Assembly: GCA_043813215.1 (NCBI GenBank)
Contig: JBDRLH010000011.1
Location: 1-25,493 of the forward strand
Length of the DNA stretch: 25,493 nucleotides
Direction of reading: 5' to 3'
From: JBDRLH01 sp043813215
GTDB taxonomy: Bacteria; Patescibacteriota; Minisyncoccia; Minisyncoccales; JAQTPW01
The notes beneath the pieces were generated by a model, which was not told the origin of the DNA, searched no databases, and saw only the letters and a list, made by a program, of their open reading frames with translations. Shown here in pieces: positions 1 through 6,848 of the stretch. A program made the translations under genes and the position numbers. Position 1 is the stretch's first letter. Each line of letters opens with the position of its first letter.

Positions 1-1
1 T

Positions 2-976
2 TTTTGGATACTGAAGGTTGTCGGCTGGCAGGAGATAAAAGATTCCCTGAGAATTTTTACCGGCTGGAAGGGCTTTATAATTGTTTTTTTAACTTTAGTC
101 ATAGCCCTGGTAAACAATTGGAAATGGCGAGAGATATTAAGAGGGGAGAATATAAAAATTTCTTTTGGAAAACTTTTCAGCGTCTATTTGGCCGGATATG
201 CCTTGATGTTTTTGGCGCCGATTATTATCTGGGGTGGGGAAATTTTAAGAGGATATCTCTTAAAGAAAAAAAATTTCATTCCGTGGTCCAAAGGCATGGC
301 TTCAATAGTTATAGATAGGATTTTTGAATGGACCGCCAATTTAACGGTTATCATTTTAGGAATTTGTTTTTTTCTGTCAAAAATCAGCATAATTCCCCGA
401 AATTTAGAAGTGCTTTTTGGAATTTTGCTCTTCTTTTTTTTGGCGGCCATTATTTATTTTTATTTAAAAGTTTTCAATAAAAAAAGCGCCATCAAGTCGT
501 TGGCAGGATTCCTCGGCCTTAAAAAAATTGAAGAAAAAAGCACTCTCATGGAGACGGAAAAAGAGATTTTTCTGTTTTTTAGGATAAAAAATAAATTTAT
601 GTGGAAGGCTTTGGTACTTTCTTTTCTTCATGCTGCGGCCATGTTGGCAAGAATTTGGTTGGCGATTGTTTTTTTGGGAAAGAGTATCGGGCTGGTTCAA
701 TCATTGTCGATTTTGGGATTTAATTATATAGCGGTGATGATTCCGATACCGGCAGCCCTGGGTTCGCACGAGGCTATACAAACCTTGGTATTTTCAGCGC
801 TTGGCTTAGGAAGATCGAATGCGACAGCTTTTGCCATGATTGTCCGGGGGGCTGAAATCATGTTGTCCTTGAGCGGGGTGGCTATTTTGTTTAAACTCGG
901 AGTTGATTTTGTAAAAAAATTATTATTCAAAGAGCCCGGGAAAATAGTCGACGACAGTAAAAATAACAGTCATTGA
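2..976 (+). CDS. Flippase-like / lysylphosphatidylglycerol synthase TM-region family membrane protein (5' end outside window)
   Basis: The reading frame is open from base 2, so the start lies upstream and only the C-terminal ~324 residues are visible. The protein is strongly hydrophobic with about seven membrane segments. Family-typical features are an early 'NNWKWREIL' after a TM helix, then 'SVYLAGYALMFLAP', 'GGEILRGYLLKK', and later 'IPIPAALGSHEA' followed by 'RGAEIMLSLSG'. These match the UPF0104/LPG_synthase_TM family, which includes MprF-like flippase regions and uncharacterised flippase-like proteins. There is no soluble aminoacyl-transfer domain here, so lipid transport or flipping is more likely than lysyl transfer; the substrate is unknown. 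A TTG at 188 could be mistaken for a start, but conserved sequence continues upstream of it. It ends 22 bases before the MFS gene. Confidence 0.75.
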   Translation, partial: FWILKVVGWQEIKDSLRIFTGWKGFIIVFLTLVIALVNNWKWREILRGENIKISFGKLFSVYLAGYALMFLAPIIIWGGEILRGYLLKKKNFIPWSKGMASIVIDRIFEWTANLTVIILGICFFLSKISIIPRNLEVLFGILLFFFLAAIIYFYLKVFNKKSAIKSLAGFLGLKKIEEKSTLMETEKEIFLFFRIKNKFMWKALVLSFLHAAAMLARIWLAIVFLGKSIGLVQSLSILGFNYIAVMIPIPAALGSHEAIQTLVFSALGLGRSNATAFAMIVRGAEIMLSLSGVAILFKLGVDFVKKLLFKEPGKIVDDSKNNSH

Positions 977-998
977 TTTTTTATTAACACTCAAAATT

Positions 999-1622
999 AT
1001 GGGAGGCATAAACAAAGTCATTCGCACATTAATTATTTCTGATTTTTTTCTTCAGGCCGGCTGGGGTTTGATCGGTCCGATTTTTGCCGTTTTTATAATC
1101 GGACAAATACGGGGCGGATCTTTGGCGACGATGGGCTTTATAGCTGCGACATATTGGATTACAAAATCAATCGCCCAACCCTTTATAGCTCATTTTCTGG
1201 ATATTAAAAAAGGAGAGAAGGATGACTTCGGTTTTTTGGTTGCGGGCATGTATGTGGCAAATTTAATTCCCATTGGCTATCTGTTTTCAACTCAAATAAG
1301 CCAGATATTCATCCTTGAATTCATACGAGGTTTGGCAATGGCCTTTGTCGTTCCAACGTGGGCTGCAATTTTCACCAGGCATATTGATAAAGGATGGGAG
1401 GCATTTTCTTGGAGCATTGAAAGCACAAGCGTTGGTCTTTCTTTCGGTTTTGCCGCTGCTTTCGGAGCGATGCTAGCCGTTATCCTGGGTTTTTCATCAG
1501 TGTTTGTTCTAGTCAGTTTTTTTGGCATAGTATCTACGACTATATTATTTCTCATTCGTAAGAATATTTTTTCTGAAGAACATTTTGCTCCGCGCCTGCC
1601 CCCCTCAGAAAAACCGTTCTAA
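999..1622 (+). CDS. Half-size MFS-type transporter
   Basis: A 207-residue membrane protein with about six hydrophobic helices, resembling only the N-terminal half of a 12-TM major facilitator superfamily (MFS) carrier. The segment 'ISDFFLQAGWGLIGPIFAVFI' is typical of MFS helix 1, and the 2-3 loop region reads 'FIAHFLDIKKGEKDD', similar to the MFS GxxxDrxGrr loop. No second half follows: the stop is only 12 bases before polX and the sequence after the stop is not MFS-like in any frame. It could be a truncated gene or a natural single-domain MFS protein that dimerises. No SD precedes the ATG; the context is CTCAAAATTATGG, shared with ileS and glyS. The substrate cannot be told. Confidence 0.65.
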   Translation: MGGINKVIRTLIISDFFLQAGWGLIGPIFAVFIIGQIRGGSLATMGFIAATYWITKSIAQPFIAHFLDIKKGEKDDFGFLVAGMYVANLIPIGYLFSTQISQIFILEFIRGLAMAFVVPTWAAIFTRHIDKGWEAFSWSIESTSVGLSFGFAAAFGAMLAVILGFSSVFVLVSFFGIVSTTILFLIRKNIFSEEHFAPRLPPSEKPF

Positions 1623-1634
1623 TGTTTTTAAATT

Positions 1635-3359
1635 ATGAAGAATCAGGAGATTGCCAAAATTTTTTATGATATAGCCAATTATTTAGAAATGGACGGAGTG
1701 GCTTTCAAACCCTATGCTTATCAGAGGGCGGCGATTGGTTTGCAAACTACGGAAGAAGATGTGGAGGATATTTATAAAAAGGGCGGAAGAAAGGCTTTAG
1801 AAGAAATACCCGGAGTCGGCAAAAGCATTGCCTCCGGCATAGAAGAATACTTAAAAACGGGCAAAATAAAATATTATAATTTTTTGCAAAAAAGAACGCC
1901 CGTTAATATGGAAGAATTAATAGGCGTGGAAGGCCTCGGTCCAAAAAGAGTAAAGTTTCTTTATGATAAGTTGGGGATATCCGATTTAAAAGATTTGGAG
2001 AAAGCCGCCAGATTGCACAAAATTTCTCCTCTATTCGGCTTCGGCGAAAAAACTGAAAAAAATATTTTGCAAGGCATTGATTTTTTAAAAAGAAGCAAGG
2101 GGAGATTTTTACTGGGAGAAATTTTACCAAAGGTCAAGGAAGTTTGTGAAAAATTAAAGAATCAAAAAGAGGTCAAAGAAATCAGCGTGGCCGGATCCAT
2201 CAGGAGGATGAAAGAAACTATCGGCGACGCCGATATTTTAGTCGTTTCGAAAAACTCTAAAAAAGTGATGGATTTTTTTGTTTCTTTACCTGGCGTAGTG
2301 AAAATTTGGGGCAAGGGCGCGACCAAGTCTTCGGCCCGAATGCAAGAAGGCTTTGATATGGACATCAGGGTTGTTCCGAAGAAATCATATGGCGCCGCTC
2401 TGCAGTATTTTACTGGTTCTAAAGATCATAATATAGTTTTAAGGAAAATAGCCATTGAAAAAGGTTTCAAGCTTTCAGAATACGGGTTATTCAAAGGCAA
2501 GAAAATAATCGCCAGCAGCAAGGAAGATGAGGTTTACAATGCGCTGGGTTTGGATTTTATACAGCCTGAGCTTCGCGAGAATAGCGGCGAAGTCCAAGCC
2601 GCTCAAAGACATAAACTTCCAGAAATTATCAGCCATCAAGACATCAAAGGAGATTTGCACGCACATTCCGATTGGGATGGCGGCGTCAATTCAATAGAAA
2701 GCTTGGCAAAAACTGCCATGAATTTGGGTTATGAATATCTGGGGATCTCTGACCATACTAAATTTTTAAGAATTGAGCACGGTTTGGACGAAAAAAAATT
2801 AACGCAAAGAAATAAAGAAATAGATAGTATAAATTTAAAAATCAAAAATCAAAAATCAAAACTCCGCGTTTTAAAAGGATGTGAAGCAAATATCTTAAAC
2901 GATGGGTCAATTGATATAAAAGACGAGGCTTTAAAAGAATTGGATTTTGTCATCGCTGGCATTCATTCTAATTTTAAAATGCCAAGGGATAAAATGACAG
3001 AAAGAATGATTAACGCCATGAGAAATCCCAACGTAGATATAATTTCGCATCCCACCGGCAGAATTTTAAAAAAAAGAGACGAATATGAAATAGATTTTGA
3101 TAAAATTTTAAAGGTGGCCAAAGAGACAGGTACGATTTTGGAAATTTCCGCCTGGCACGAGAGGCTGGATTTGAATGATAAAAATATAAGAAAAGCAAAA
3201 ATAGCCGGAGTAAAAATGGTCATTAATACCGACGCCCATCAAAAAGATCAGTTGCGCTTTATGGAATTTGGCGTAGCTCAGGCCCGAAGGGGTTGGGCGG
3301 AAAAAGAAGACATCATCAACTGTTGGCCATTGGAAAAATTATTAAAATATTTTAAATAA
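1635..3359 (+). CDS. polX: DNA polymerase/3'-5' exonuclease PolX (pol beta-like + PHP domain)
   Basis: Family X DNA polymerase that fills gaps during repair, of the bacterial type that adds a PHP metal-dependent exonuclease. The 574-residue length is normal. The order is: N-terminal 8-kDa-like region with helix-hairpin-helix 'EIPGVGKSIASGIEEYL', a second HhH 'GVEGLGPKRVKFLYDKLGI', and the nucleotidyltransferase palm with the Asp pair in GDAD (D198, D200) and the third Asp in 'MDIRVV' (D243). The PHP domain starts at about residue 338 with metal ligands in DLHAHSD (D340, H342, H344), 'ISDHTK', 'AGIHSNF', 'ISHPTGR' and 'NTDAHQKDQL'. All catalytic positions look intact. An A-rich repeat encodes 'LKIKNQKSK' in a PHP-domain loop. 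There is no SD. The next gene begins directly after the stop, so they are probably cotranscribed. Confidence 0.95.
   Translation: MKNQEIAKIFYDIANYLEMDGVAFKPYAYQRAAIGLQTTEEDVEDIYKKGGRKALEEIPGVGKSIASGIEEYLKTGKIKYYNFLQKRTPVNMEELIGVEGLGPKRVKFLYDKLGISDLKDLEKAARLHKISPLFGFGEKTEKNILQGIDFLKRSKGRFLLGEILPKVKEVCEKLKNQKEVKEISVAGSIRRMKETIGDADILVVSKNSKKVMDFFVSLPGVVKIWGKGATKSSARMQEGFDMDIRVVPKKSYGAALQYFTGSKDHNIVLRKIAIEKGFKLSEYGLFKGKKIIASSKEDEVYNALGLDFIQPELRENSGEVQAAQRHKLPEIISHQDIKGDLHAHSDWDGGVNSIESLAKTAMNLGYEYLGISDHTKFLRIEHGLDEKKLTQRNKEIDSINLKIKNQKSKLRVLKGCEANILNDGSIDIKDEALKELDFVIAGIHSNFKMPRDKMTERMINAMRNPNVDIISHPTGRILKKRDEYEIDFDKILKVAKETGTILEISAWHERLDLNDKNIRKAKIAGVKMVINTDAHQKDQLRFMEFGVAQARRGWAEKEDIINCWPLEKLLKYFK
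2834..2861 (+). repeat. A-rich ATCAAAAATCAAAA repeat inside polX
   Basis: About three copies of an 'ATCAAAA' unit lie in frame and encode a lysine/asparagine-rich loop (LKIKNQKSK) in the PHP domain. The same unit recurs in argS, ileS and metG in this window. Confidence 0.6.
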
Positions 3360-3833
3360 ATGCCGATCGAAAAATCAGCCGGGGCAGTAATTTTTAGAAG
3401 AGAACCCTTCGACGTGGCTCAGGGTAAAAAAGAGGAGGTCCTTTTTTTAATTTTGCATTATCCTGGTACAAGCCATCGCGCCAGTAAAGATTACTGGGAT
3501 TTGCCGAAAGGCCATATTGAAAAAGGCGAAACGCTGGAGGATACGGCAAAAAGAGAAGTAAAAGAAGAAACGGGATTAAAAGACATCGAAATTTCAGAAG
3601 GATTTAAAGAAACGATAAAATATTTTTTTAAATGGGAAGGCAAAAATATTCTAAAATTCGTCACTTTTTTTATTGCCGAAACGAAAAACCCGCAGGAAGT
3701 TAAAATTTCCGAAGAGCATAAAGGTTATGAGTGGCTGACTTTTAAAGAAGCCGTAAAAAAGGTAACATTCAATAATGCTAAAGAAATTCTCAAGAAAGCA
3801 GTTAATTTTCTAAATAATAAAAATAATCATTAA
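3360..3833 (+). CDS. NUDIX hydrolase
   Basis: A 157-residue protein with a complete Nudix box: G-x5-E-x7-REVKEETGL, running from 'GHIEKGE' through 'REVKEETGL'. It begins 'EKSAGAVIF' and contains 'YWDLPKGHIEKGE', which resembles the diadenosine polyphosphate / NTP pyrophosphohydrolase group of CPR bacteria and archaea. It probably cleaves a nucleoside diphosphate derivative; the substrate is not determinable. Two short insertions lengthen the N-terminal half relative to the family: 'EPFDVAQGKKE' after the first strand, which carries a known type of dispersed repeat, and 'GTSHRASKD' before WDLPKGH. The ATG overlaps no other gene and follows the polX stop immediately, without an SD, so translation is probably coupled to polX. 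Confidence 0.9.
   Translation: MPIEKSAGAVIFRREPFDVAQGKKEEVLFLILHYPGTSHRASKDYWDLPKGHIEKGETLEDTAKREVKEETGLKDIEISEGFKETIKYFFKWEGKNILKFVTFFIAETKNPQEVKISEEHKGYEWLTFKEAVKKVTFNNAKEILKKAVNFLNNKNNH
3403..3425 (+). repeat. CCCTTCGAC...GCTCAGGG-type dispersed repeat, in frame in the NUDIX gene
   Basis: The core reads CCCTTCGACGTGGCTCAGGG with partly complementary ends (CCCT/AGGG). It is translated as 'PFDVAQG'. From general knowledge, closely related strings recur in many CPR and other environmental genomes, within and between genes. Only one copy was seen here. Confidence 0.5.
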
Positions 3834-3852
3834 TAATAAACGAAGAAAAAAT

Positions 3853-5100
3853 ATGTTGCCAGAAATTAAAACATCTTCCCAAAAATTGGAAAAATACAGA
3901 GGGCTAATCAGAGATTCTTTATTCGATGAAATTAAAGACTTGGCAAGGGATTTAAAGAGATTAAGAATTAATATGGTGAATGCTACGCCCAAGGGTGGCG
4001 GAGTGGCCGAAATTTTAAAAAGCCTTATACCCCTAATGAACGGTTTGGGATTTGACGCCCGGTGGTATGTTTTGCCTCCTGACAGAAAATTTTTCAATCT
4101 GACAAAAAATATACATAACGCCATGCAGGGGAAAACTCAATTTCTAAGTTTTAAAGACAGGGTTCTTTACTGCCACTATCAGGAGAGAATCGCCAGATTA
4201 ATGCAAAACATGAAAGCTGACGTCTGGGTGATTCACGATCCTCAGCCCTCAGGGATAATTCAGTATCTGCCCAATCTTTATGTGTCGGTCGCTCATGTTC
4301 ACATAGACACAACGTTGCCCAATAAAGAAGTTGCCGATTTCATCAATTCGTTTTTGTTTATGTATGACAAAATTATTTTCAGCAACAAAGATTATGTCAA
4401 TAAATATCTTCCTAAAGAAAAAATAGTGATTTTTCCGCCGGCTATTGATCCTCTTGCCGATAAAAATAAAAAAATATCTTTAAGCACGGCAAAAAAGATC
4501 ATAAAAGATTTCGGCATTAATCCTAAAAAACCGTTAGTTTCTCAGGTTTCCCGTTTTGACCCCTGGAAAGATCCTTTAGGGGTGATTAAAGCTTATCGCC
4601 TGGCAAAACAAAAAATTCCGGGATTGCAATTGGCCCTGGTCGGTCTTATTTTGGCCGTCGACGATCCAGAAGCCGTGAAAGTTTTAAAAGAAGTGAGAGA
4701 GGTGGCAAAAAAAGACTCCGACATATTTTTATTTTCAGAGCCTAAAAAATTGGGCAAGTTGCCGGTTGACATATTTGTAAACGCTTTTCAGACGGCTTCC
4801 GAGGTGATAGTGCAAAAATCAACAAGAGAAGGTTTCGGATTAACTGCCACCGAAGCCTTATGGAAAGAAAAAGCAGTTATTGCCGGCAATGTGGGGGGAT
4901 TAAAACTCCAGGTTCAAAATGGCAAAAATGGATTTTTAGTTTCAAGCCCCGAAGAAACCGCCGAGAGGATCGTTCAGTTAATTCAAAATAAACCCTTAGC
5001 TGTTAAATTGGGAAAAGCGGCAAAAGAAACCGTCAGAGAAAAATTTTTGCTTCCAAGATTGCTGAGAGATTATTTAAAACTTTTTAAAGAATTGGTTTAA
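3853..5100 (+). CDS. GT4 family glycosyltransferase, TreT (trehalose glycosyltransferring synthase)-like
   Basis: A 415-residue GT-B fold retaining glycosyltransferase. Recognisable points are 'NATPKGGGVAEILKSLIPLM' (N-terminal glycine-rich loop after strand 1), 'VIHDPQPSG', 'AHVHIDTTLPN', 'QVSRFDPWKDPLGVIKAYR' and the GT4 E-x7-E region 'STREGFGLTATEAL'. The HDPQP and RFDPWKDP strings are those I associate with archaeal and bacterial TreT, which makes trehalose from an NDP-glucose and glucose. No trehalose pathway partner is present in the window, so another sugar acceptor is possible. The start ATG is 19 bases after the NUDIX stop, with only a weak 'GAAG' upstream. It is the last of four same-strand genes with very short gaps. 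Confidence 0.8.
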   Translation: MLPEIKTSSQKLEKYRGLIRDSLFDEIKDLARDLKRLRINMVNATPKGGGVAEILKSLIPLMNGLGFDARWYVLPPDRKFFNLTKNIHNAMQGKTQFLSFKDRVLYCHYQERIARLMQNMKADVWVIHDPQPSGIIQYLPNLYVSVAHVHIDTTLPNKEVADFINSFLFMYDKIIFSNKDYVNKYLPKEKIVIFPPAIDPLADKNKKISLSTAKKIIKDFGINPKKPLVSQVSRFDPWKDPLGVIKAYRLAKQKIPGLQLALVGLILAVDDPEAVKVLKEVREVAKKDSDIFLFSEPKKLGKLPVDIFVNAFQTASEVIVQKSTREGFGLTATEALWKEKAVIAGNVGGLKLQVQNGKNGFLVSSPEETAERIVQLIQNKPLAVKLGKAAKETVREKFLLPRLLRDYLKLFKELV

Positions 5101-5139
5101 TAGAAAAGCTGTTTCAAAAGTTAATAATTGATTTTTTAG

Positions 5140-5149
5140 AAGGAGAGAA
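5140..5149 (+). promoter_or_regulatory. Strong Shine-Dalgarno of the zinc-ribbon gene
   Basis: AGAAGGAGAG lies a few bases before the ATG at 5153. It is notable because most genes in this window have no SD. Confidence 0.6.
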
Positions 5150-5152
5150 AAG

Positions 5153-5380
5153 ATGAAAATGGCAGGGCGATGGAAAATATGTAATTGCGGGGCGGTAACC
5201 GACGCAGACGACCAGCGATGCCCAAAATGTGGCATGGGTAACCATAATTTTACGCCCGTCTCTTTGACCGATCAGCAAATTGCAGAACTTATAAAGCAAA
5301 AAAGGATTTGGACAAAAACATTGAAAACCCTAGAAGCAATTAATGATGCTTGCAACGAAAAGCCCGCTAACGCTAATTAG
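5153..5380 (+). CDS. Small zinc-ribbon protein, unknown function
   Basis: A 75-residue soluble protein. The N-terminal half holds a zinc-ribbon-like set of cysteines, 'CNCG' followed ten residues later by 'CPKCG', in the order C-x-C-G ... C-P-x-C-G. The C-terminal half is a charged, probably helical segment (about residues 43-70). I do not recognise the family. The start is set by a strong SD (AGAAGGAGAG). The stop codon lies inside the first downstream hairpin, so translation ends within the terminator stem. It is probably a nucleic-acid- or protein-binding accessory factor, but that is only inferred from the ribbon. Confidence 0.7.
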   Translation: MKMAGRWKICNCGAVTDADDQRCPKCGMGNHNFTPVSLTDQQIAELIKQKRIWTKTLKTLEAINDACNEKPANAN

Positions 5381-5397
5381 CGGGCCCCCTTTTTTAT
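5362..5397. terminator. Bidirectional intrinsic terminator
   Basis: A perfect 9-bp stem GCCCGCTAA / TTAGCGGGC (5362-5370 with 5377-5385) and a 6-base loop, followed on the + strand by CCCCTTTTTT. Read on the - strand the same stem is followed by TTTTC. It therefore sits between the convergent zinc-ribbon gene (+) and rplT (-) and can serve both. The last codons of the zinc-ribbon gene are inside the stem. Confidence 0.85.
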
Positions 5398-5408
5398 CAG
5401 TTGCTTAT

Positions 5409-5756
5409 TTAACTTTTTACTTTTTCTACTATTTTTCCGAAAATCTCGGGTTGTTTCTGGGCCAAAGTGGACAGTATCTTTCTGTCCAGCTCCATTTTGT
5501 TTTTTTTCAAACCGGCGGCGAATTGATTGTAGGGAAGGCCTGATTTTCGGCAAGCGGCGTTGATTTGTATTTGCCAAAGCTTTCTAAATTCTCTTTTTTT
5601 GGTTTTTCTGTCCCTGTAGGCATATTCCCAGGCGTGCATTAATGCTGTTCTGGCGGCCCTTAATTTGCTTTTTCTCGCCCAATTAAAACCTTTAACATAT
5701 TTTAACAAATGTTTTCTTCTCTTTTGCGAAAATTTTCCGCCTTTTACCCTGACCAT
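5409..5756 (-). CDS. rplT: 50S ribosomal protein L20
   Basis: A 115-residue, very basic protein with the L20 signature: 'MVRVKGG...RRKHLLKYVKGFNWARKSK', 'AWEYAYRDRKTKKREFRKLWQIQINAA' and a C-terminal 'NKMELDRKILSTLA'. L20 binds 23S rRNA early in 50S assembly. Length matches the family. It is the last gene of the smpB-ssrA-infC-rpmI-rplT transcript, seven bases after rpmI, and stops 12 bases before the shared terminator stem's T-run. No SD precedes its ATG, so translation is probably coupled to rpmI. Confidence 0.97.
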   Translation of the reverse strand: MVRVKGGKFSQKRRKHLLKYVKGFNWARKSKLRAARTALMHAWEYAYRDRKTKKREFRKLWQIQINAACRKSGLPYNQFAAGLKKNKMELDRKILSTLAQKQPEIFGKIVEKVKS

Positions 5757-5763
5757 ATAATAT

Positions 5764-5949
5764 TTATGACTTTAATGATTTTAATATATTCTTAGTCTCG
5801 GATTTCGAAACCAAAACCCAGCCCCTTCTTTTCCTTATAGCTTCGCCAGTTTTCATTGCTCTTCTGTGGTCCTGTCCCGTCGCCCTCCTTAGTATTTTTC
5901 CGTTTTTAGTTATTTTAAACCTTTTTGATATTGATTTGCGTGTCTTCAT
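5764..5949 (-). CDS. rpmI: 50S ribosomal protein L35
   Basis: A 61-residue basic protein, 'MKTRKSISKRFKITKNGKIL' followed by 'RRATGQDHRRA', typical of L35 in both sequence and length. It lies between infC and rplT, the universal bacterial order infC-rpmI-rplT. There are 15 bases between the infC stop and this ATG, and no SD is visible. Confidence 0.96.
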   Translation of the reverse strand: MKTRKSISKRFKITKNGKILRRATGQDHRRAMKTGEAIRKRRGWVLVSKSETKNILKSLKS

Positions 5950-5964
5950 ATAAAAATATGAAAT

Positions 5965-6474
5965 TTATGCTTTGGCTATGACCATTGAAAATCCTCGCGG
6001 GTCCCTCTTTAAATCCCGTTCTGTTTTTATGGGGATTTTTTTATTCAATGTTTCTAAAAATTGGCTAATTTTACCCTTGGCAAAATCTGCCAGTGCTTTT
6101 TCTCTGCCGCGCAGGACCAGCACCACTATTATTCTGTTCCCTTTCTCTAGGAATTTTTTCGACTGGTCGGCCTTGGTTTCCAAATCGTGTGGCGAGATAT
6201 TGAAAGTAAGCTGGATTATTTTAGTTTCGCTGGTCTTATGCTTTGTCGTCTCTTTGGCTTTTTTCCTCTGCCAGTAAAGATATTTCCCGTATTCCATTAT
6301 CTTGCAGACCGGAGGCACGGCTTTTTCTGAAATTTGTATCAAATCTAAATTACGCTCTCCGGCAATCCTAAGCGCCTCTTCTAAAGAGATTACGCCCAAT
6401 TGTTTCCCTTCTTCGTCTATCGTTCTGACTTCTTTGGCCCTTATTTGATTGTTTAATGGTGGTCTTTTTAACAA
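5965..6474 (-). CDS. infC: Translation initiation factor IF-3
   Basis: A 169-residue protein. IF3 N-domain: 'PPLNNQIRAKEVRTIDEEGK' with 'DLIQISEKAVPPVCKIMEYGKYLY'. C-domain: 'IQLTFNISPHDLETKADQSK' with 'IIVVLVLRGREKA' and 'PRGFSMVIAKA'. IF3 binds the 30S subunit and checks start-codon selection. The frame has no ATG near the expected N-terminus; TTG at 6474 gives 'MLKRPPLNNQI', which matches family N-termini. Rare start codons are usual for infC, because IF3 discriminates against them and so limits its own synthesis. No SD precedes it. The start is only 14 bases after the 3' end of the tmRNA, so the processed message would have an almost absent leader. Confidence 0.95.
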   Translation of the reverse strand: MLKRPPLNNQIRAKEVRTIDEEGKQLGVISLEEALRIAGERNLDLIQISEKAVPPVCKIMEYGKYLYWQRKKAKETTKHKTSETKIIQLTFNISPHDLETKADQSKKFLEKGNRIIVVLVLRGREKALADFAKGKISQFLETLNKKIPIKTERDLKRDPRGFSMVIAKA

Positions 6475-6488
6475 AACTTTATTTTTAG

Positions 6489-6848
6489 TGGAGATGGAGG
6501 GATTTGAACCCTCGTCTGAGGAGTTTTACCAAAATATTTCTACAAGCTTAGACCGATTTTTTTGAGGCATAGAATAAGAATCGGACGAAATAATCTATAC
6601 CTTAAATCCTGTTTGATTTCAATAGTTTTTCCGGATTTGCGAAAAACTGCCTATCTCGCTAAGGTTACACCCGAGATCCGCCCAGCGAGAATCAACGGTT
6701 CGGATGGAATCAGTCTGCGATTAAGCGAGAGCTAATTCAGGTTGTTTGTTGAATAAGTTTGCACTTATTTTTTGTTAGAAGTTTTACAAGGAACCAACAC
6801 CTTGACCTGCGTATTTTGGTCAGCTTCCCATCGAAGCCTTTCATCCCC
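6489..6848 (-). ncRNA. ssrA: tmRNA (ssrA), tag ANLFNKQPELALA
   Basis: On the minus strand the 5' end reads GGGGATGAAAGGCTTCGATG, and the 3' end contains the T-arm GAGGGTTCAAATCCCTC followed by CATCTCCA. GGGGATG pairs with CATCTCC as a 7-bp acceptor stem (one G-U). The template-encoded bases after the discriminator are CTA, not CCA, so CCA must be added after transcription. The tag frame runs from 6762 to 6721: resume codon GCA, 13 codons giving ANLFNKQPELALA, then TAA. The hydrophobic ALA end fits a ClpXP-type degron. The 360-nt length is normal for a one-piece tmRNA. It is flanked by smpB (overlapping by 8 nt) and infC on the same strand. Confidence 0.95.

Noticed and set aside
4..318. Open frame starting near base 4 on the plus strand
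   Set aside because: It overlaps the real membrane-protein frame (open from base 2), which reads continuous hydrophobic, family-like sequence; the other frame is charged and matches nothing.
5972..6277. Plus-strand open frame opposite infC
   Set aside because: It is a shadow of infC on the other strand, without family resemblance or SD.
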